Assembly: GCF_020164595.1 (NCBI RefSeq) | Contig: NZ_JAIQZE010000003.1 | Location: 124,001-188,000 of the forward strand | Direction of reading: 5' to 3' | DNA length: 64,000 bases | From: Psychroflexus longus | Lineage (GTDB): Bacteria; Bacteroidota; Bacteroidia; Flavobacteriales; Flavobacteriaceae | Shown here: positions 34,081 to 42,987 of the stretch, one piece after another | Numbering within the stretch: the stretch's first letter is position 1 | Layout: the number at the start of each line of letters is the position of its first letter | Program-made: the position numbers and the translations under genes | The notes under the pieces: model-generated | Database searches by the model: none | What the model saw: the letters and a program-made list of their open reading frames with translations, nothing else | Told to the model about the DNA's origin: nothing

Positions 34081-34920
34081 ATGTTAGACTTAGGCGTAAA
34101 GCATACCTTGACCATCGACAGAGACACTCCTCCAGGATTATTTTTGAAAAATGAAGAGGATGAAGAGGTTCTCCTTCCCAATAAATATAAACCTAGCCAT
34201 TTCGAAATCGGTGATGAAATTGAAGTTTTTGTCTATCTAGATTTTGACGAACGACCAGTAGCTACAAACCTGGAGCCAAAGGTCATGCTCGATGAATTTG
34301 CTTATCTCACTTGTGTGGATAGCAATGATTTTGGAGCCTTTTTGGATTGGGGATTAGAAAAACACCTTTTTGTTCCGCACATGGAACAAGCCTATAAAAT
34401 GATTAAAGGAGAGCAATATCTTATTTTTTGTTATCTGGATGAGCAAACGAATCGTCTTGTTGCTTCAAGTCGTGTGAATAAATTTGTTGATAATTCTATC
34501 TTGACGGTTGAACATTTTGATGAGGTGGATTTAATTGTAACTAACCCTACAGACATGGGTTATAATGTGATTATAAATGAAATTCATATAGGATTACTTT
34601 ATAAAGATGAAGTTTTTCAAGATTTGAAAACAGGGGATCGTCTTAAAGGAATCATCAAAAAGATTAGACCTGATAATAAAATTGATGTTTCTCTTCAGCG
34701 TCCTGGTTATAGAGGTATTGAGCCAAATGCTCAAAAAGTTATGGAAGTCTTGGAAGCAACCGAAGACGGTTTTCTTCCCCTACACGATAAATCCAAACCT
34801 GAGTTGATTTATGATACTGTTCATCTAAGCAAAAAGGCGTTCAAAAAAGCAATTGGAACTTTGTACAAAGAGCGTCAAATTACCATTGAAAATGGCGTTG
34901 GAATTTTTCTAACTAAGTAA
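34081..34920 (+). CDS. CvfB-like S1 RNA-binding protein
   Basis: A 279-residue protein of the CvfB/YitL family: three S1-like OB modules (VLLPNKYKPSHFEIGDEIEV, then AFLDWGLEKHLFVPHMEQ, then GDRLKGIIKKIRPDNKIDVS) and a C-terminal winged helix (HLSKKAFKKAIGTLYKERQI). Such proteins bind RNA and affect virulence-factor expression in Staphylococcus; in flavobacteria the role is untested. It stands alone after menD, with its own promoter, and its stop is 1 base from that of the convergent secreted protein. Confidence 0.88.
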   Translation: MLDLGVKHTLTIDRDTPPGLFLKNEEDEEVLLPNKYKPSHFEIGDEIEVFVYLDFDERPVATNLEPKVMLDEFAYLTCVDSNDFGAFLDWGLEKHLFVPHMEQAYKMIKGEQYLIFCYLDEQTNRLVASSRVNKFVDNSILTVEHFDEVDLIVTNPTDMGYNVIINEIHIGLLYKDEVFQDLKTGDRLKGIIKKIRPDNKIDVSLQRPGYRGIEPNAQKVMEVLEATEDGFLPLHDKSKPELIYDTVHLSKKAFKKAIGTLYKERQITIENGVGIFLTK

Positions 34921-34921
34921 T

Positions 34922-35425
34922 TTATCTGCTTAAGTAAAACATTGGACTTGAACTTCTTCTGTAAGGAGAAAGTTGATAGAATGGAGACATTCTGCCGAAC
35001 TTGTCACCAAGATCTTCATAAGCTGAATTCTTTATGCGGTTTAGATCGGAATAAATGGGCTGTTGATGGTAAGAGGGTGACCATGGAGATGTAGAAGTAT
35101 TATCAAACTTCGGTTTAAAGTTTCCAAACATAGCCGACTGTCTTTCTACAAAAGAGAATTGCTGTTCTTGCTGTTGTTGAGCTCGGTAAGCTTTTCTATT
35201 TGCAGCTGCAACCATGTTTACTTCTGGGCGTTCTGCAAATTTATCCTTAAAAATATTGACTTCTGGTAGATTGAATTCTTTACCTACTGTAATAACGCTG
35301 AAAGGATCTGAGTTAAGACTTAATGACACAATTGGTCTTATCTCGAAAACTTCAAAGTCAGTTTGAGCTTTTATTTGATAAAAGCTAAGTACCAGAATGA
35401 AACTAATAATTTTCAATGCGTTCAT
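34922..35425 (-). CDS. Small secreted protein of unknown function
   Basis: A 167-residue protein with a clear signal peptide (ALKIISFILVLSFYQIKAQ). The mature chain has no recognisable domain: a beta-like start (FEVFEIRPIVSLSLNSDP), a Gln-rich stretch (RAQQQQEQQFSF), and a Pro/Ser/Tyr-rich end (SPFYQLSPYRRSSSPMFY). A -7 box at leaderless spacing supports the start. It lies 19 bases after the tryptophan dioxygenase gene, but that box suggests its own transcript. Confidence 0.7.
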   Translation of the reverse strand: MNALKIISFILVLSFYQIKAQTDFEVFEIRPIVSLSLNSDPFSVITVGKEFNLPEVNIFKDKFAERPEVNMVAAANRKAYRAQQQQEQQFSFVERQSAMFGNFKPKFDNTSTSPWSPSYHQQPIYSDLNRIKNSAYEDLGDKFGRMSPFYQLSPYRRSSSPMFYLSR

Positions 35426-35429
35426 ATTA

Positions 35430-35437
35430 CAAAAATA
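35430..35437 (-). promoter_or_regulatory. -7 box, leaderless spacing, for the secreted protein at 35425
   Basis: TATTTTTG on the minus strand, an exact match only 4 bases before ATG 35425. Confidence 0.55.
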
Positions 35438-35444
35438 GCAAATA

Positions 35445-36347
35445 TTATACCCAATCTAAGATTTCTAGATCTTTCCATAAGCCAGGAAAAAAACTACGCT
35501 GCTGGTGTTTGGGGTGAAGGTATTTTTTCCATGGAGATCCTCCGGTACCTTCTTTAGTTTCCCCTTTTTTCTCTAAATACTTTTTAGCTGTATTGAGATG
35601 TGTTTTGGGCCATTTCACGTTATATTGATGATCAAAATCTTTCATTCTGAAAATTAAATTATCAGAAGGCTTTTCAAATTTTTGAAACTGCTCCCAGACT
35701 GTATTTCCAGTGACCTCTGCTGTGAGTTCTTTGAAACTCTGTAAATATTTTTGCTCAAAAGCCATCAAGGTTTGAGAGGTTTTACCAGTTTCTCTATTAT
35801 AACCTGCATCTCTCCAGTAGATGTTATCAAAAATTTCATCTACAGAAGGTTGTTCAGAAAGCCTTTTATAACCTTCTTTGTTAACAAGGTTTAGAAGAGG
35901 CGTACACATTATTTCCAGATATCGAAATTGAGCACTTTGTATTCCACTAGCCGGAGTGAGTGACATTCTGAATTTGTTATAGTCATTATAATCCAACCCA
36001 TCAGTCATTACTTCAAATGAAGTAATGAGCATATCGGTGTATCTTACAAGTCTTCTTATTTTTTCAATAAAAAGACTTTCAGTATCAAAGGTTTTAATTT
36101 CTAAAAGCTGTTTGATCTCATGGATCATGAGCTTTAGAGTAAGCTCTGTAATTTGATGATAAACAATAAATACAGTTTCGTCTTCAAAATGGGTTTTAGG
36201 TTTTTGTAAAGATAACAGAGTATCAACCTCAATATAATCCCAATAATTCACTGGTTTTGAATACAAAAGTCCTTTGAGATAATTATCAGGATTTTCTCCT
36301 AGGGCTTTATATTTTTCTTCAAGCTGCTTTAAAAGCTCATTGTTCAT
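35445..36347 (-). CDS. kynA: Tryptophan 2,3-dioxygenase
   Basis: Haem enzyme opening the indole ring of tryptophan, first step of the kynurenine route. At 300 residues it has the family length. Key regions are NYWDYIEVDTLLSLQKPK, DETVFIVYHQITELTLKLMI (distal pocket with the conserved His), SGIQSAQFRYLEIM, and the proximal-His region MRDFDHQYN-type (LIFRMKDFDHQYNVKWPKTH) with GTGGSPWKKYL. Kynurenine downstream genes are not in this window. Confidence 0.93.
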   Translation of the reverse strand: MNNELLKQLEEKYKALGENPDNYLKGLLYSKPVNYWDYIEVDTLLSLQKPKTHFEDETVFIVYHQITELTLKLMIHEIKQLLEIKTFDTESLFIEKIRRLVRYTDMLITSFEVMTDGLDYNDYNKFRMSLTPASGIQSAQFRYLEIMCTPLLNLVNKEGYKRLSEQPSVDEIFDNIYWRDAGYNRETGKTSQTLMAFEQKYLQSFKELTAEVTGNTVWEQFQKFEKPSDNLIFRMKDFDHQYNVKWPKTHLNTAKKYLEKKGETKEGTGGSPWKKYLHPKHQQRSFFPGLWKDLEILDWV

Positions 36348-36363
36348 CTGGTAAGATTTTAAT

Positions 36364-36371
36364 CAAATTTA
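36364..36371 (-). promoter_or_regulatory. -7 box for tryptophan 2,3-dioxygenase
   Basis: TAAATTTG on the minus strand, an exact match 16 bases before ATG 36347. Confidence 0.5.
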
Positions 36372-36525
36372 TTAAATTAAGTCAAGTTTATTATTGTCTT
36401 GGGTCTTTAAGAAAATTTCATTTTAATTTTTTGTTCAAACATAACTACTCATTTTTAATAAGATCTCGTTATAGTTATATGTTAACAAGGAATTTAATCA
36501 TCTATAAGTATCCTAAAAAACTTGC

Positions 36526-36533
36526 TATCTTTG
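36526..36533 (+). promoter_or_regulatory. -7 box for trxB
   Basis: TATCTTTG, an exact match 16 bases before ATG 36550, in the 202-base divergent region with the dioxygenase. Confidence 0.5.
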
Positions 36534-36549
36534 TATAAAATTTAAAGTT

Positions 36550-37533
36550 ATGTCAGAGAATATAGAACGTATAAAATGTCTTATCATAGGTTCAGGTCCT
36601 GCTGGATATACTGCAGCGATATATGCTGCTAGAGCAGACATGCATCCGGTAATCTATACAGGAATGGAGCCAGGTGGTCAACTTACGACCACAACAGAGG
36701 TTGATAATTTTCCTGGTTATCCAGATGGAATTGATGGACCAAAGATGATGGTCGAGTTACAACAACAAGCTGAGCGTTTTGGAACCGATGTCAGAATAGG
36801 CATGGTAACCAAAGTTGAATTGTCAGATAAAGTTGGTGGTATCCATAAGGCACAAATAGATAATAAAACTTGGGTTGAAGCAAAAACAGTTATTATTTCT
36901 ACAGGTGCTTCCGCAAAATATCTTGGTTTACCAAGTGAACAACGTTTAAGAGGCGGAGGAGTTTCTGCCTGTGCGGTTTGTGACGGTTTCTTTTACAAAG
37001 GTCAGGATGTTGCAATCGTTGGTGGTGGAGATACCGCTTGTGAAGAGGCAACTTACCTTGCCAATATTTGTACTAAAGTGACTATGTTGGTAAGAAAAGG
37101 AGAAATGAAAGCTTCTAAAGCTATGCAACATAGAGTCGATAATACAAAAAATATAGATCTACGCTATCACAGTGAAGTTGATGAAGTATTAGGAGATCAG
37201 GTTGTTGAAGGTTTAAGAATTATAAACAATAAAACAGGTGAGAAAGATGAAATTAAAATCACAGGTTTGTTCATCGCAATTGGACATAAACCAAACACCG
37301 ACATATTTAAAGGATATTTGGATATGGATGACGTAGGTTACATTATCACCAAACCAAAAACTACAAATACCAATTATCCAGGTGTATTTGCATGTGGAGA
37401 TTCTCAGGATAAAGTTTATCGTCAAGCCATCACCGCAGCAGGAACTGGATGTATGGCAGCATTGGATGCAGAACGTTACCTAGCAAATTCAGAGTCAATT
37501 GAGCGCTCAGAACCTCAGGCTGCATTAAGCTAG
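36550..37533 (+). CDS. trxB: Thioredoxin reductase
   Basis: FAD/NADPH enzyme that reduces thioredoxin; 327 residues. FAD motif LIIGSGPAGYTAAIYAARA, the redox CAVCDGFFYKG (CxxC), the NADPH motif AIVGGGDTACEEATYLA and the C-terminal FACGDSQDKVYRQAITAAG are all present. A hairpin terminator follows 22 bases after the stop, lying inside the last codons of convergent aroB. Confidence 0.96.
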   Translation: MSENIERIKCLIIGSGPAGYTAAIYAARADMHPVIYTGMEPGGQLTTTTEVDNFPGYPDGIDGPKMMVELQQQAERFGTDVRIGMVTKVELSDKVGGIHKAQIDNKTWVEAKTVIISTGASAKYLGLPSEQRLRGGGVSACAVCDGFFYKGQDVAIVGGGDTACEEATYLANICTKVTMLVRKGEMKASKAMQHRVDNTKNIDLRYHSEVDEVLGDQVVEGLRIINNKTGEKDEIKITGLFIAIGHKPNTDIFKGYLDMDDVGYIITKPKTTNTNYPGVFACGDSQDKVYRQAITAAGTGCMAALDAERYLANSESIERSEPQAALS

Positions 37534-37550
37534 ATTAACATAAATAATTC

Positions 37551-38624
37551 TTAGGAAAGGCTTTTGTAATATGCAAAAGCCTTTTTTATTTGGTCATCAC
37601 TGACTTTACAATTGATCTTTGGCTGACCAATATCTTCCAATAAAACAAAATTGATATTACCAGCAGAATTCTTCTTGTCGTGCTTAAGATATGTTTTAAT
37701 ATTCGTGATGTCGTGCTTAGAAAACACAACAGTTTTGAAATATGTTTTTATAACCTGACTTGCTTTATCACATTTTGTGCTATTGAATTCAAGAACTTCA
37801 ACAGATAGCTTTAAGGCCAAAATCATCCCAATAGCAACAGCTTCTCCGTGAAGTAATTTTGCTTTTTCTGAAGACTCCATATGATAGGATTCTATCGCAT
37901 GCCCTAAAGTATGGCCGAAGTTTAGGGCCATTCTTAGTCCGTTTTCAAATGGATCTTCTTCAGCAATTTTTGTTTTCACTTTTATAGAGTCTCGAATTAG
38001 TTCAGGTAATTTCTCCACTTGGAACTGAGACAAATCTTCAAAAGCAAAGAAGTCCTCTGCATTGGCAATCAATCCATGTTTAAGCATTTCGGCAAGACCA
38101 CTTCTCATTTCTTCTTGAGGAAGTGTGGCCAGATAACCTACGTCAACCATGACCAATTTTGGAGGTCTTATGATGCCAATTTGATTTTTTAAACTATCGA
38201 GATTTACACCGTTTTTTCCGCCAATAGCTGCATCAACCATTCCTAATAGTGTGGTAGGTATATGAACAAAATCGATACCTCTTTTGAAACAGGAAGCAGC
38301 ATACCCTCCAATATCTGTTACAATGCCACCACCAAGATTAATAAGCAAAGATTTTCTGTCTGCACCGTTCTCAGAAAGTGTTTTCCATATTTCGTTACAC
38401 GTTTGTATGGTTTTATGTTCTTCCCCTGGTTCAATTTCAATCCACTCTATATTGACATCAGCTTCAATTTTTTCTGAAAGAAATTTGGAACAAAACTCAT
38501 GAGTATTGGAGTCTACCAAAATAAATAGAGAAGAATAAGATTGAGATTTGATGAGCTTATTTAACTCGATGTAAGCTGTATCTTGAAAAGCTATCTTGTA
38601 AGTTTCTAATTGTAGGGTGTTCAT
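37551..38624 (-). CDS. aroB: 3-Dehydroquinate synthase
   Basis: Second enzyme of the shikimate pathway, converting DAHP to 3-dehydroquinate with NAD and a metal; 357 residues. Visible motifs: NLGGGIVTDIGGYAASCFKRG (NAD site), HIPTTLLGMVDAAIGGKNGV, GLAEMLKHGLI with the metal Glu, and the metal histidines in NFGHTLGHAIES and LLHGEAVAIGM. It works with aroE, aroA and DAHP synthase elsewhere in the window. A -7 box lies 45 bases upstream. Confidence 0.96.
   Translation of the reverse strand: MNTLQLETYKIAFQDTAYIELNKLIKSQSYSSLFILVDSNTHEFCSKFLSEKIEADVNIEWIEIEPGEEHKTIQTCNEIWKTLSENGADRKSLLINLGGGIVTDIGGYAASCFKRGIDFVHIPTTLLGMVDAAIGGKNGVNLDSLKNQIGIIRPPKLVMVDVGYLATLPQEEMRSGLAEMLKHGLIANAEDFFAFEDLSQFQVEKLPELIRDSIKVKTKIAEEDPFENGLRMALNFGHTLGHAIESYHMESSEKAKLLHGEAVAIGMILALKLSVEVLEFNSTKCDKASQVIKTYFKTVVFSKHDITNIKTYLKHDKKNSAGNINFVLLEDIGQPKINCKVSDDQIKKAFAYYKSLS
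37556..37587 (+). terminator. trxB terminator embedded in the end of aroB
   Basis: A perfect 11-bp stem AAAGGCTTTTG/CAAAAGCCTTT with a 7-base loop and six T's on the plus strand. It terminates trxB while coding for the last residues of aroB on the other strand. Confidence 0.88.
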
Positions 38625-38669
38625 CCTTATTAGCTGTGTTAAGATTATTAGAATTGACTACTGAATATG

Positions 38670-38677
38670 CAAAAATA
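38670..38677 (-). promoter_or_regulatory. -7 box for aroB
   Basis: TATTTTTG on the minus strand, an exact match 45 bases before ATG 38624. It is 13 bases from the divergent box at 38691. Confidence 0.4.
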
Positions 38678-38690
38678 GTACATCAATAAC

Positions 38691-38698
38691 TATATTTG
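38691..38698 (+). promoter_or_regulatory. -7 box for proline dehydrogenase
   Basis: TATATTTG, an exact match 16 bases before ATG 38715. Confidence 0.5.
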
Positions 38699-38714
38699 AC
38701 CACATTTAAAAACT

Positions 38715-39908
38715 ATGATCGACACTAAAATATTTAATGATACAAAGCATGCCTTTGTTCTAAAATCTGATGAGGATTTAAAACGTGCATTGTTTCTTTT
38801 TTCAATGATGAATGTGCCCTATTTTGTTCCTGTTTCTACAGCCTTAACAAATTTTGCACTCAATATAAAACTTCCCATTGAACCATTAGTAAAAGCTACA
38901 ATTTTTAAACAATTTTGCGGGGGTGTAAGTCAAGATGATTGTATGCCGCTTGTCAAAAAAATGCACAAAGAAAATGTTTATACTGTTTTAGATTATTCAG
39001 TAGAGGGCAAAGAGTCTGAGGAAGAGTTTGATAAAGCCGCAAACACCAAAATTGAAATTATAAAATATGCTTCTGGTGTGAAAGAAATTCCATTTGCTGT
39101 TGCCAAACCTACAGGTCTGGGCCGTTTTGAAATTTGGGAAAAAGTTACTGCAAATGATACTCTTACCGATGAGGAACAATCAGAATGGGAGAGAATAAAG
39201 GCCAGATTTGAAAAGGTTTGTCAGGCAGCTTATGACTATGATACCAAACTTCTTATCGATGCTGAAGAAAGCTGGATGCAGGATGCTGCAGATAATCTCA
39301 TTGAAGACATGATGAGAAAATTTAACAAAGAAAAAGCGATTATATTTAATACTTTACAATGTTACCGCTGGGATCGTTTGTCCTATGTTAAAGCTATTCA
39401 TGAAAGAGCCCAGGAAGAAGGGTTTAAGCTTGGTTTTAAGACTGTGCGCGGAGCTTACATGGAGAAAGAAAATGCGAGAGCAAAAAAGCATGGTTATCCT
39501 ACACCAATTTGTGAAGACAAGGAAGCAACAGATGTCAACTTTAATGCGGTGATGTGCTACTGCATTGACAATGTTGAAGATATTTCACAATTTATAGGGA
39601 CACACAACGAGGTGAGCAGTTATATGGCTCTTCAATTGATGAATCAGAAAGATCTTCACTTATCAGACGATAGAATTTGGTTTGGTCAGCTATATGGCAT
39701 GAGTGATCACATCAGTTTTAATCTCGGACGAGAAAATGCTAATGCCATAAAGCTTATGCCATTTGGCCCCATTAAAGACGTAATTCCTTACTTAATTAGA
39801 AGAGCTCAGGAAAATTCTTCAGTCCAAGGCCAAACCGGAAGGGAACTGGCTTTACTCAGAGAAGAAAAACACAGAAGAGACGGTCAATATGTGAAACGTG
39901 TTGAATAA
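38715..39908 (+). CDS. Proline dehydrogenase
   Basis: FAD enzyme oxidising proline to pyrroline-5-carboxylate; 397 residues, the stand-alone form (no P5C dehydrogenase domain). Conserved parts are YSVEGKESEEEFDKAA, the FAD barrel piece VKAIHERAQEEGFKLGFKTV, VRGAYMEKENARAKKHGYP, GTHNEVSSYMA, and the C-terminal RRAQENSSVQGQTGRELALL. The DinB gene follows with zero gap, so both are probably one transcript with the exonuclease VII genes. Confidence 0.94.
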   Translation: MIDTKIFNDTKHAFVLKSDEDLKRALFLFSMMNVPYFVPVSTALTNFALNIKLPIEPLVKATIFKQFCGGVSQDDCMPLVKKMHKENVYTVLDYSVEGKESEEEFDKAANTKIEIIKYASGVKEIPFAVAKPTGLGRFEIWEKVTANDTLTDEEQSEWERIKARFEKVCQAAYDYDTKLLIDAEESWMQDAADNLIEDMMRKFNKEKAIIFNTLQCYRWDRLSYVKAIHERAQEEGFKLGFKTVRGAYMEKENARAKKHGYPTPICEDKEATDVNFNAVMCYCIDNVEDISQFIGTHNEVSSYMALQLMNQKDLHLSDDRIWFGQLYGMSDHISFNLGRENANAIKLMPFGPIKDVIPYLIRRAQENSSVQGQTGRELALLREEKHRRDGQYVKRVE

Positions 39909-40433
39909 ATGACAAGCAAACAAGATATTTCAAATAAAGAATACAAACCCTATTATGATCTATATCTTAATAGGGTTTCTTCAAAAACAACACTTTTTGA
40001 AGCCTTAGAACAGCAAAGTGAGTTAATTGACTTTTTTAATGCTATTCCTCTAAATAAACATGAATTCCGCTATGAACCAGAAAAGTGGACTCCAAAACAA
40101 ATCCTTCAGCATCTTATAGATACTGAGCGCATTTTTGTCAATCGTGCTTTAAGGTTTGCAAGAGAAGATTTTACAGAACTTCCAGGTTATGATGAAAATC
40201 ATTATGCAGAGCAATGTTTTTCAAATCAGCGATCTATCAAAGATTTATTAGAAGAATATGAGGTAGTTAGATCTTCCAGTATTTTTCTTTATAAAAGTTT
40301 TGCTGATCAGGTATTGACCAACACAGGACAAGCTAGCGGCGGACCGTTTTCAGTAAGGGTGATTCCATTCATCTTGTGCGGACACCAGAAGCATCACATT
40401 CATATCATTAAAGAGCGCTATCTCAAAAATTAG
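39909..40433 (+). CDS. DinB-like protein (DfsB/DUF-type four-helix bundle)
   Basis: A 174-residue DinB superfamily protein, probably a metal-dependent hydrolase or thiol-transferase. Metal-ligand histidines appear in QILQHLIDTERIFVNRAL and GHQKHHIHIIKERY, with the usual EKWTPKQ motif before the first. No DNA-damage context is visible. It directly follows proline dehydrogenase and precedes xseA by 2 bases. Confidence 0.9.
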   Translation: MTSKQDISNKEYKPYYDLYLNRVSSKTTLFEALEQQSELIDFFNAIPLNKHEFRYEPEKWTPKQILQHLIDTERIFVNRALRFAREDFTELPGYDENHYAEQCFSNQRSIKDLLEEYEVVRSSSIFLYKSFADQVLTNTGQASGGPFSVRVIPFILCGHQKHHIHIIKERYLKN

Positions 40434-40435
40434 AA

Positions 40436-41836
40436 ATGTCATCAACTTCTAAAATTTCTGTTTTTACACTTTTGGACATCGGTCGAAGTTTGCAGAGGAT
40501 GATCACAACCCATTACAACAAGCCCTACTGGATCAAAACTGAAATAGCCAAATTAAACGCCTATACCAAAAGCGGGCATTGTTACCCAGATCTTGTTGAA
40601 AAACAAAACGGACAAGTTTTAGCTCAGATGCGAGCCACAATTTGGGCGGATACCTACAAGCGAATAGCTCAGCAGTTTGAGGAAATCACCAATAAACCTA
40701 TTTCTGAAGGCATGACAGTGTTGATTTTAACCAAAGTCAACTACCACCCCAATTATGGTTTCTCCCTCAATATTCTGGATATTGATGCTAGTTTTACACT
40801 TGGTGAAATGGCTAAAGAAAAACTGGAAAGCCTTAAGCGTTTAAAAGTAGAAGGAATTTTTGACTTGAATAAATCGCTCAATTTTCCTAAAATTCCAAAG
40901 CGTATAGCTGTGATTTCTGTGCAAACAAGCAAGGGCTACCAAGACTTCATCAACATCATCACTGAATCATATTCTTATTTAAATTTTGAAATAGAACTTT
41001 TTCCCGCTTTATTACAAGGGGACAAAGCTATTACTTCTATTGCAGAAGCCTTGAAAACTATTGAAAGTAGGAAAAAAGAGTTTGATGTAGTCACTGTAAT
41101 AAGAGGTGGAGGAGGAGACGTGGGACTCAGTTGCTACGATAGCTTTGTGTTGGCTTCCAAAGTAGCAAGGTTTCCACTGCCAGTGATTTCTGGAATTGGA
41201 CATTCTACCAACGAAACACTTGTAGAAATGGTGACTTACGCCAATAAAATCACCCCTACAGATGTGGCTTATTTTTTCATCAAAATATTTCAGGAACGCT
41301 TAGTTGAGCTTAACAACTTCAATTTGCAAATCCAAAGTTTGGTTAAATTCAAGCTGAAAGAAGAACAGCTAGACCTAAAGCATCAACACCAGGAATTTAA
41401 AACACAAGTTAACATTCTTTTGCAAAATCATAGATATAATTTGAAGGAGCAAAGACAACGAATCAAATCCACGATTCCTTCACTTTTGAAAACAAAGCTC
41501 GATGGCCTGACTCGCTCAAGTTACCAACTTAGCTGGCTGTCTAAACAAAAGTTTCAGAAGCAAGACCAGGACTTAGTTTTAATATCTAAAACCTTAGAAA
41601 AAGAAACAAGAAGTAAAATTATAAACCAAGATCAACAGCTTGACTACCTATCGTCCACACTCAATCTTTTGTCTCCAGAACGTTTACTACAACGTGGATA
41701 TACACTGAATTTGGTAAACGATAGGATTATAAAATCTGCGAGAGAATTAAAGCCAGGAGATCATTTAAAAACGATATTTGCTGACGGTTATGCTGAAAGT
41801 GACGTAATAAAAATTGAATCTAATGAAAAAAACTGA
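40436..41836 (+). CDS. xseA: Exodeoxyribonuclease VII large subunit
   Basis: Large subunit of the single-strand exonuclease VII; 466 residues. The N-terminal OB fold contains WIKTEIAKLNAYTKSGHCYP; the catalytic core shows IAVISVQTSKGYQDFIN, VTVIRGGGGDVGLSCYD and GHSTNETLVEMV with ANKITPTDVA; a long coiled-coil region (about 285-420) follows. The last 14 bases overlap xseB. Confidence 0.95.
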   Translation: MSSTSKISVFTLLDIGRSLQRMITTHYNKPYWIKTEIAKLNAYTKSGHCYPDLVEKQNGQVLAQMRATIWADTYKRIAQQFEEITNKPISEGMTVLILTKVNYHPNYGFSLNILDIDASFTLGEMAKEKLESLKRLKVEGIFDLNKSLNFPKIPKRIAVISVQTSKGYQDFINIITESYSYLNFEIELFPALLQGDKAITSIAEALKTIESRKKEFDVVTVIRGGGGDVGLSCYDSFVLASKVARFPLPVISGIGHSTNETLVEMVTYANKITPTDVAYFFIKIFQERLVELNNFNLQIQSLVKFKLKEEQLDLKHQHQEFKTQVNILLQNHRYNLKEQRQRIKSTIPSLLKTKLDGLTRSSYQLSWLSKQKFQKQDQDLVLISKTLEKETRSKIINQDQQLDYLSSTLNLLSPERLLQRGYTLNLVNDRIIKSARELKPGDHLKTIFADGYAESDVIKIESNEKN

Positions 41837-42041
41837 AAGCTACGAAAGCGCCTTACAAGAACTAAAAACTATAGTTTCTGATATAGAAAATGATTCAGTT
41901 TCTGTAGACGAGCTTACTAAAAAAGTGAAGCGGGCTTCAGAGTTGATTAAATTCTGTAAAAATATTCTCACCAAAACGGAGACTGAAGTCAACTCCGCTT
42001 TGGATGATATGATTGATCTTAATGAAGAAAAAGAGGATTAA
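41823..42041 (+). CDS. xseB: Exodeoxyribonuclease VII small subunit
   Basis: A 72-residue helical partner of XseA (SYESALQELKTIVSDIEND, then VDELTKKVKRASELIKFCK). I use ATG 41823, giving a normal small-subunit length and a 14-base overlap with xseA; the earlier start at 41814 adds three residues. Its TAA overlaps the kdsA stop on the opposite strand (TTAA). Confidence 0.93.
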   Translation: MKKTESYESALQELKTIVSDIENDSVSVDELTKKVKRASELIKFCKNILTKTETEVNSALDDMIDLNEEKED

Positions 42042-42856
42042 AACTGATTGATTGTCTTTCTGATTTTTACAAGTCTTGTCAGCAGGCCTTCCAACAATTC
42101 CAAGTCTAGCATGTTAGCTCCATCACTTTTTGCAGTACTGGGGTCAAAATGAGTTTCTATAAAAAGACCGTCGACGTTATTTACAATTCCTGCTCTGGCA
42201 ATAGTTTCTATCATTTCTGGTCTTCCACCTGTCACTCCAGAAGATTGGTTAGGCTGTTGTAAAGAATGTGTAACATCAAGAACCGTTGAAGCATAACGTC
42301 TCATTGTAGGAATACCTCTGAAGTCAACAATCAAATCTTGATAACCAAACATAGTTCCACGATCGGTGATCATCACTTTATCATTTCCAGAATCCTTAAT
42401 TTTTTGAGCAGCGTGCTGCATGCTTTCTGGACTCATAAATTGTCCCTTCTTAAGATTCACAACCTTTCCAGTGTCTGCAGCAGCCACTAGAAGATCGGTC
42501 TGTCTTACCAAAAACGCTGGAATTTGTAACACATCCACGTAAGCAGCGGCCATCGCAGCATCACTTTCCTGGTGAATATCTGTCACTGTAGGTACATCAA
42601 ACGTGTTACTTACTTTTTCAAGAATCTTAAGTGCTTTCTCATCACCTATTCCAGTAAAGCTATCTATTCTGCTTCGGTTTGCTTTTTTAAAGGAACCTTT
42701 AAATACAAAAGGAATTTCTAGTTTGTCAGTTATTTTGACAATGCGTTCAGCTATTTTTAAAGCCATTTCTTCACCTTCAATGGCACAAGGACCCGCGAGA
42801 AGAAAAAAGTTGGAAGACTTGGTATGTTTTAACTTTGGAATAAGACTTAGATCCAT
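42038..42856 (-). CDS. kdsA: 3-Deoxy-8-phosphooctulonate synthase
   Basis: Makes KDO 8-phosphate from arabinose 5-phosphate and PEP for the LPS inner core; 272 residues. Diagnostic parts are LLAGPCAIEGEEMALKIAE, FKGSFKKANRSRIDSFTG, TDIHQESDAA, ITDRGTMFGYQDLIVDFRG and DVTHSLQQPN. A KdsC-type phosphatase gene, the next step, is at 51210 in this window but not adjacent. A -7 box lies 17 bases upstream. Confidence 0.95.
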   Translation of the reverse strand: MDLSLIPKLKHTKSSNFFLLAGPCAIEGEEMALKIAERIVKITDKLEIPFVFKGSFKKANRSRIDSFTGIGDEKALKILEKVSNTFDVPTVTDIHQESDAAMAAAYVDVLQIPAFLVRQTDLLVAAADTGKVVNLKKGQFMSPESMQHAAQKIKDSGNDKVMITDRGTMFGYQDLIVDFRGIPTMRRYASTVLDVTHSLQQPNQSSGVTGGRPEMIETIARAGIVNNVDGLFIETHFDPSTAKSDGANMLDLELLEGLLTRLVKIRKTINQF

Positions 42857-42873
42857 TTTTTAAAAATTTTTCA

Positions 42874-42881
42874 CAAAGATA
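42874..42881 (-). promoter_or_regulatory. -7 box for kdsA
   Basis: TATCTTTG on the minus strand, an exact match 17 bases before ATG 42856. Confidence 0.5.
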
Positions 42882-42987
42882 AGTATTTAGAAAAGCTTAT
42901 TCCATTACTATTTTTCAAGATGTCAGATTTTTGATCTACTTAAATTCTTATCTTTCAGAATAAATAAATTTAAATACAGATTCAGAC

